Positions 59,819 to 64,000 of a stretch of DNA of 64,000 nt are shown here, in pieces (position 1 is the stretch's first letter; each line of letters starts with the position of its first letter). The notes below the pieces were generated by a model, which was given only the letters and a program-made list of their open reading frames with translations, was not told the origin of the DNA and made no database searches. Both the position numbers and the translations under genes were made by a program. Source of the DNA: Purshia tridentata (lineage: Eukaryota; Streptophyta; Magnoliopsida; Rosales; Rosaceae); contig QANT01008891.1 in NCBI GenBank assembly GCA_003254885.1, positions 1 through 64,000 of the forward strand. The letters run 5' to 3'.

Positions 59819-60919
59819 CAAATAAACACATTTTGTATTCTAAGTGCATCTAGGGGTAAAGTCAGTACTTCTTTTTTTTTTTGGGGTACTGAATACATCA
59901 TTGGATGCATTCAGAAGCTCCATGAAAATTGCAAGAGAAAATTTACAGTCCCTTCTACCACAAGAATGACCTTTTCCATGAATTTGGGCCTCTTTTAAAT
60001 GTCATTCAAAGATGCCCTATGTATCTATCCTAATGGTAATGAGTCTAATGACTACTTTACATAAAGGGGCTTTTTTGTCAAAGCAGAGAAACGGAGGAAA
60101 ATATCTTGCTGCTTTCGCTTTTTAACACTGTTGAGAGTTGAGACAAATGATCAAAATCAACCAAAGAAAAGTAAATAATGAAGGATTGGTCTCTATCACA
60201 AGGAACTCAAAAATCAGGCTTCAAGGATCTCCCACGCAATACAAGACAAAGTACCCACCCATAATTTTACACAACAAAACCCCACAAAAAGAAATCAAGC
60301 ATTAAAGATTATAATGTTGGTGTTGGTGGAGGATCCAATTTATTTTCATTACATTTTCAAAGTGTAGATGGTAGTATTATTCATGCACTGCCGTAGAAGC
60401 ATTAGTTGCACTGCTGCAGTGGTAGGGCTGCTCTCTCTCACAATTTTGGAACCAAATGGCACATGGGAGTTTGCCAGTTTCAACTTTCAAGGCTACTTAC
60501 TATGCAGTGAAGTGAAAGCTCTGGGTTTTCATTTCTTTCTTTTCAATTCAGCAGTCAGCAGTGTGCAGTGAATGAGTGCAAGCCATCAATTGGTCCCATC
60601 CTCAACTCTTCCCGCAATAGGGTAAAAGGAAGTACACCAATTCACCTAGAGTCTAGTCTTGCCCCAAAATGGTAAAGTCCAGCACATAAAGCTAGGACCT
60701 GCAACCTCTATCTCTCTCTCTCTCCACTGGGTAGGTCTGTGTGGGTGTTTGGGGTGTGTGTGTGAGTGTGTGTGTGTGAAACAAGCAAATAGAGAGAGAA
60801 AATCAAACTTTGAAAAGGAAGATTAAGCAAGAATCAGAGAGCTAAAATACAGAAAATCACATTTTAAACAAGAAGCTGGGCAGAAGTAGATAAGTAGAAA
60901 AACAAATTCTTTGACTTCA

Positions 60920-61273
60920 ATGTACACATTCAATGGATATTCTGAAGGACAGTGCCCAAGGGCTCTCCAATCTCTACAGTTAGTGGGTCAAAAGCAAAAC
61001 TCCCACTTAAAAAACATCAGGAAAATTGGGAGCTACCAGGACCTCAAGGAGAAGAACAAGGAATTTCTTGACAATTACACTAGCCATTGCAAGCTCCAAA
61101 AATTTGGAGCAAATTATCCTCCTACCAAGTATCTTTATCCAACAACTACACTTTCTTCTTTCTGCTGGGGTTTATTCGAAAACCATTGGCACCGGCCCAG
61201 AAAATTACATGATTCCACTACAACCAGCTTAGCGTGTGATATCCACATTATGAGTCTTCTTCATGAATGTTGA
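60920..61273 (+). CDS. doubtful 117-aa ORF (or noncoding transcript)
   Basis: An ATG-started frame of 117 codons lies after a leader-like segment: CT/GT-rich at 60711-60780, then A-rich. The predicted protein (MYTFNGYSEGQ...) has no motif I recognise, no signal peptide, and scattered Trp, His and Cys. It overlaps the expected 3' UTR of the convergent PUB gene. It could be a real short gene, a transcript without coding role, or chance. Confidence 0.2.
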   Translation: MYTFNGYSEGQCPRALQSLQLVGQKQNSHLKNIRKIGSYQDLKEKNKEFLDNYTSHCKLQKFGANYPPTKYLYPTTTLSSFCWGLFENHWHRPRKLHDSTTTSLACDIHIMSLLHEC

Positions 61274-61441
61274 ATCCATTGTTGGAACAAACATACCTTT
61301 CAAGTATATACATGAGGGATAGTTCGTACCTCAATCCCCATATTGCATACATTGAGTTCATCTGAAATTCTTTTCAGCATTCCATTCAGGGCTACATTTG
61401 TAACATCAAAGGACTGGTTATACAATACCCAACTTTTCCTG

Positions 61442-62791
61442 TCATTGGATTGTCCTTGTAAGTTTGCACTTGGAAATGAATATTGTATCGGTATAGTTTA
61501 GACTACACAGCTTCAAGAGCTCTGCAGACTGCTGCTTCAAGACAGGACCGCAACCGCTTTGCATCACAAGGAGGAGCTTTGCTGCTAGACCAGCATCCAG
61601 AGCAATTGATGAGCATTCCTCAGGGGAAAGTTTGCATACAGACAGTAAGATTGACAGGGCATATTGCGTACAGGTCTCTGAAATTCTCATCAGAAGCCTC
61701 ACCATATTCGGTATGGTGTTTGAGCAATCCTTCAATGCTAATCCTCCCTCTGGTAGAGTCGATAATGTATCCAACACGAAGAGGGCTAGTTCTAAGCATT
61801 CGAGATCCAGAGAAGGCAAGCATTCAACCAATTGAGGCACAGCCCCAATGCTCACTACCAGACCCCTTACTTCCTCATGCAAGCATATTGTTCTTAGAAG
61901 GCTAAGTCCAGGCAAGATTCCAGTTGTATGTCTCTTATATTTAACTAGCCTCATTAGTCCTACCAAGAGGCTATGGCTCGAAACGATTTCTGATCGAAAA
62001 TCCTTCTCCTCCATTAGCATTTGGATCAACCGGGTACAATTGATCTTCGTCTCAATGGACCCCTCGTTCAAAATGTCCACCATTAACGAAATCTTTGCAG
62101 GTTGCATCAAATTAGTTTTGGATTCTGAATCAAGGGTCAAATTCACAAGAATCGCAATGACTTCAGAACCAACAGCATGCGAAGTAAATGGACCTAGCAG
62201 AGATGAAATTACAGCAACCCCACCTTTATCAATCAATGTCTTCCTGGCAGTAGCATGAGCTGCCACAACTTGTTGAAGCTCCTTGAGGGCTTGCACCCTA
62301 GCTTGACCCTTTACCTTCTTCAACGTCTCGAGGAGCTCGGACGCTCTTCCCTGAACATCCTCCGACCTCTTCTTCATGAGCACATACTTAAGAGAAAACC
62401 AAGTGTAGATTAGATGGTAAAGGGTGCTATTTGGGGTTATGGAATCGTCCCAGAGCTCTTGCATTGTGGTGGGGCAAGTGAGGTGCCCCAAATTGAACCA
62501 TTTGAGAATATTCGACCTCTCATAGGTTTGGCCAGTGCAAAGGGTCACTGGGTCTTGCATTGGCTCCAAAGAGATTGGGCAAATAAACACTGAAGGGACC
62601 TCAGACAAGTCAAGCTCTTCAATCATTTTCTTCAGATCCAATTTCTCACCAACAGCAGCGCCAACAACCCCACCAACAACACCACCCAAAACTCCATCCT
62701 TGACGGCTGTGTCCAGATCCAAAACATGCCCATCTCCACCACCCTCAAACCCAACAACCCCGTCCCTCTTTGAGGGCTGAAACATAGGCAT
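61442..62791 (-). CDS. PUB30: U-box E3 ubiquitin ligase, PUB30/31-like
   Basis: An intronless gene for 449 aa. The N-terminus MPMFQPSKRDG and a Gly/Val-rich stretch lead to the U-box (about residues 66-138): VPSVFICPISLEPMQDPVTL, TGQTYERSNILKWF, CPTTMQELWDDSITPN, LIYTWFSLKYV. This domain recruits E2 enzymes for ubiquitin transfer. The rest is ARM-type helical repeats (about 150-430), for example GGVAVISSLLGPFTSHAVGS and IGAVPQLVECLPSLDLE, for substrate binding. The C-terminus CKLTRTIQ is conserved in PUB30 and PUB31. The ATG is first in frame; a TATA-like ATAAATAG lies about 210 bp upstream. In Arabidopsis a BSD gene neighbours both PUB30 and PUB31 (from memory); here they are separated by EngB and VQ genes. 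Choice of PUB30 rather than PUB31 is not settled. Confidence 0.93.
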   Translation of the reverse strand: MPMFQPSKRDGVVGFEGGGDGHVLDLDTAVKDGVLGGVVGGVVGAAVGEKLDLKKMIEELDLSEVPSVFICPISLEPMQDPVTLCTGQTYERSNILKWFNLGHLTCPTTMQELWDDSITPNSTLYHLIYTWFSLKYVLMKKRSEDVQGRASELLETLKKVKGQARVQALKELQQVVAAHATARKTLIDKGGVAVISSLLGPFTSHAVGSEVIAILVNLTLDSESKTNLMQPAKISLMVDILNEGSIETKINCTRLIQMLMEEKDFRSEIVSSHSLLVGLMRLVKYKRHTTGILPGLSLLRTICLHEEVRGLVVSIGAVPQLVECLPSLDLECLELALFVLDTLSTLPEGGLALKDCSNTIPNMVRLLMRISETCTQYALSILLSVCKLSPEECSSIALDAGLAAKLLLVMQSGCGPVLKQQSAELLKLCSLNYTDTIFISKCKLTRTIQ

Positions 62792-64000
62792 TGTTGAAAC
62801 CCCTTTTGAGAGAAAAGTAAACCCAAACCCTCAAAGTTATTAATAACCCAGAAAAGAAAAAATTAAAACTCTCAAAATGACAAGCTCCCTTCAGAGCACG
62901 TTACAACTGGGTAACACAAGAAATGTGTGAAAAGGGATAAAGAGAGAGAATAAAAATCCCACCTGTTTTTCCCTCATTGACAATCACAAGTAGCAATACT
63001 CTATTTATTGCGCACACACACAACTGCTGTTGCTTTTCCTACTCTGCTTTATTATCTGATCTCTTTCTTTGGTCAAAAGCATCATTACAATCATAATAAT
63101 ACACACATCATAAAACACATACTAATCACACTTGTTTCACTTCATGTTCAAGCTTCAAAAGAGCTCAATCAACAAACCCCATTCACCAGGAAACAAAAGA
63201 TGTGCAATAATTTAGACCACTCAAAGATAAGCAAACAGTGGACACTAGAAGTAAATCTAATGAGGTAGTAGTGCAGAAATTGAGACAAAAATAAGTAACG
63301 CCCAGATCTTAGAAAACGGAGAAAATGAGGAATTCGAAGAGATTAAGAGGAAAAAACTATGAGAGAGGCCGTACCGCCAAAGGCAAAATGGGAGAGACCC
63401 GAGAGAGAGAGCATAGAAAAGCCATAGAGCTCTTCTTTTGGAGAAGTAGTTTACTGAAAGCCCTTCAGTCTTTGAGTCTTCATAAAAAATAATCATTTTA
63501 ATTATTATTATTATATTCCTGGTAAAATTAAAAATGGTGACTTTCGAAATATCGGATGACCGGAAACCACGGGCTGCAGCCGGTGAATAAGCCCCTCGGC
63601 CCGCGCACCGCACGTGCAGTCACTTCACGTGTCGCCTTAATCTCCCGCTTCTCTGTTAATTTGTTTTTCTTATAGGTTTCTCTGTTAATTAATTTAAGCG
63701 GTGGGATCATTCCCGCCCCATAAGTTTGTTTACCCTCCACTCTTAACAAAGAACATTTTATGACAATTTTATCCTTATATACAATTACTCTAAAGAACAA
63801 TTTAACTTGCAAGAAACCGATGCTTGTTTGTTTTGAGAATAATAGGAACTACAATGTATATCATTCCTTAGCTTGGTGATTTATAGTTAATCTTGTTTAA
63901 AAGAAAAGCAAAGAATCCAAATCTTTAGAATAAAATTGAGTTTATTTAAGTTGTGTCTTTTACAATTTTTATTATTGAGATTATTGTTACTATTTATTTA
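62792..64000. other. upstream region of the PUB gene
   Basis: A minus-strand ATAAATAG (63001-63008) would give a leader of about 180 nt with CT-rich parts. Two G-boxes CACGTG lie 15 bp apart at 63611-63616 and 63626-63631 in a short GC-rich patch (63540-63660). The ORFs here (63257-63613, 63528-63812) lack motifs. No other gene is supported. Confidence 0.5.

Larger units (their letters stand above)
55740..60919. other. gene-poor 5-kb region before the PUB gene
   Basis: AT-rich DNA. It contains a poly(T)-ended tandem duplication (57684-58096), a GA/GGGAGA-rich stretch (about 58110-58220), a short palindromic element (59699-59818), and a CT/GT-rich block (60711-60780). No ORF in 55740-60900 shows a known domain. 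Confidence 0.45.

Noticed and set aside
63257-63812. Minus-strand ORFs of 118 and 94 codons upstream of the PUB gene
   Set aside because: No motif; they cover promoter-like sequence with G-boxes and lack an exon-like context.
1-64000. CRISPR arrays, bacterial operons, intact tRNA or rRNA genes
   Set aside because: None seen; the introns, plant gene families and transposon content show nuclear plant DNA.

Overview
The window is nuclear DNA from a eudicot plant. It is AT-rich and genes make up the minority of the sequence. Introns are GT-AG spliced, and most of the spaces between genes hold transposon debris (MITEs, SINE-like insertions, a decayed LINE, poly(A/T) tracts). The proteins are all typical of plants. 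A woody rosid (perhaps Rosaceae) is my guess, but the species cannot be fixed from the sequence alone. Two isolated N bases sit inside long homopolymers (119 and 32427) and look like draft-assembly marks.

Layout, left to right: a short DUF688-type gene (+, 1.8 kb); about 9.6 kb of gene-free AT-rich DNA; a group S-type bZIP gene (-, 12 kb); a decayed LINE (-, 13.9-15.8 kb); a small unrecognised Cys-containing protein (-, 18.3 kb); about 9 kb of gene-free DNA with three MITEs; a phytosulfokine precursor (+, 27.5 kb); a 54-aa membrane protein split by a 2-kb intron (+, 31.4-33.6 kb); a PHLOEM PROTEIN 2-LIKE A10-type gene (-, 35.2-36.5 kb); a Harbinger-type MITE (37.8 kb); an ACT-repeat gene, ACR1-like, with seven coding exons (+, 40.9-44.3 kb); a BSD-domain gene (-, 46-48 kb); two transposons in the divergent promoter region; an EngB-family GTPase gene (+, 50.3-53.1 kb) whose first exon holds a frame-breaking 121-bp tandem duplication; a VQ-motif gene (-, 54.3 kb); a large fold-back element in its upstream region; and a U-box E3 ligase, PUB30/31-like (-, 61.4-62.8 kb).

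The genes do not form a pathway. What links them is shared ancestry of the block. From memory, this gene set is the union of three Arabidopsis segments: At2g22850-22880 (bZIP6, PSK2, EngB GTPase, VQ protein), At3g49760-49810 (bZIP5, PSK, PP2-A10-like, BSD, PUB30) and At5g65870-65920 (PSK5, small protein, ACR1, BSD, PUB31). The window therefore seems to keep an ancestral order that became split among duplicated segments in Arabidopsis.

I found no convincing undescribed biological system. The observations most worth checking are the EngB duplication, the unfractionated block, several precise transposon calls with target-site duplications, and a set of tiny poly(A)-tailed insertions that share a TTGGC core.
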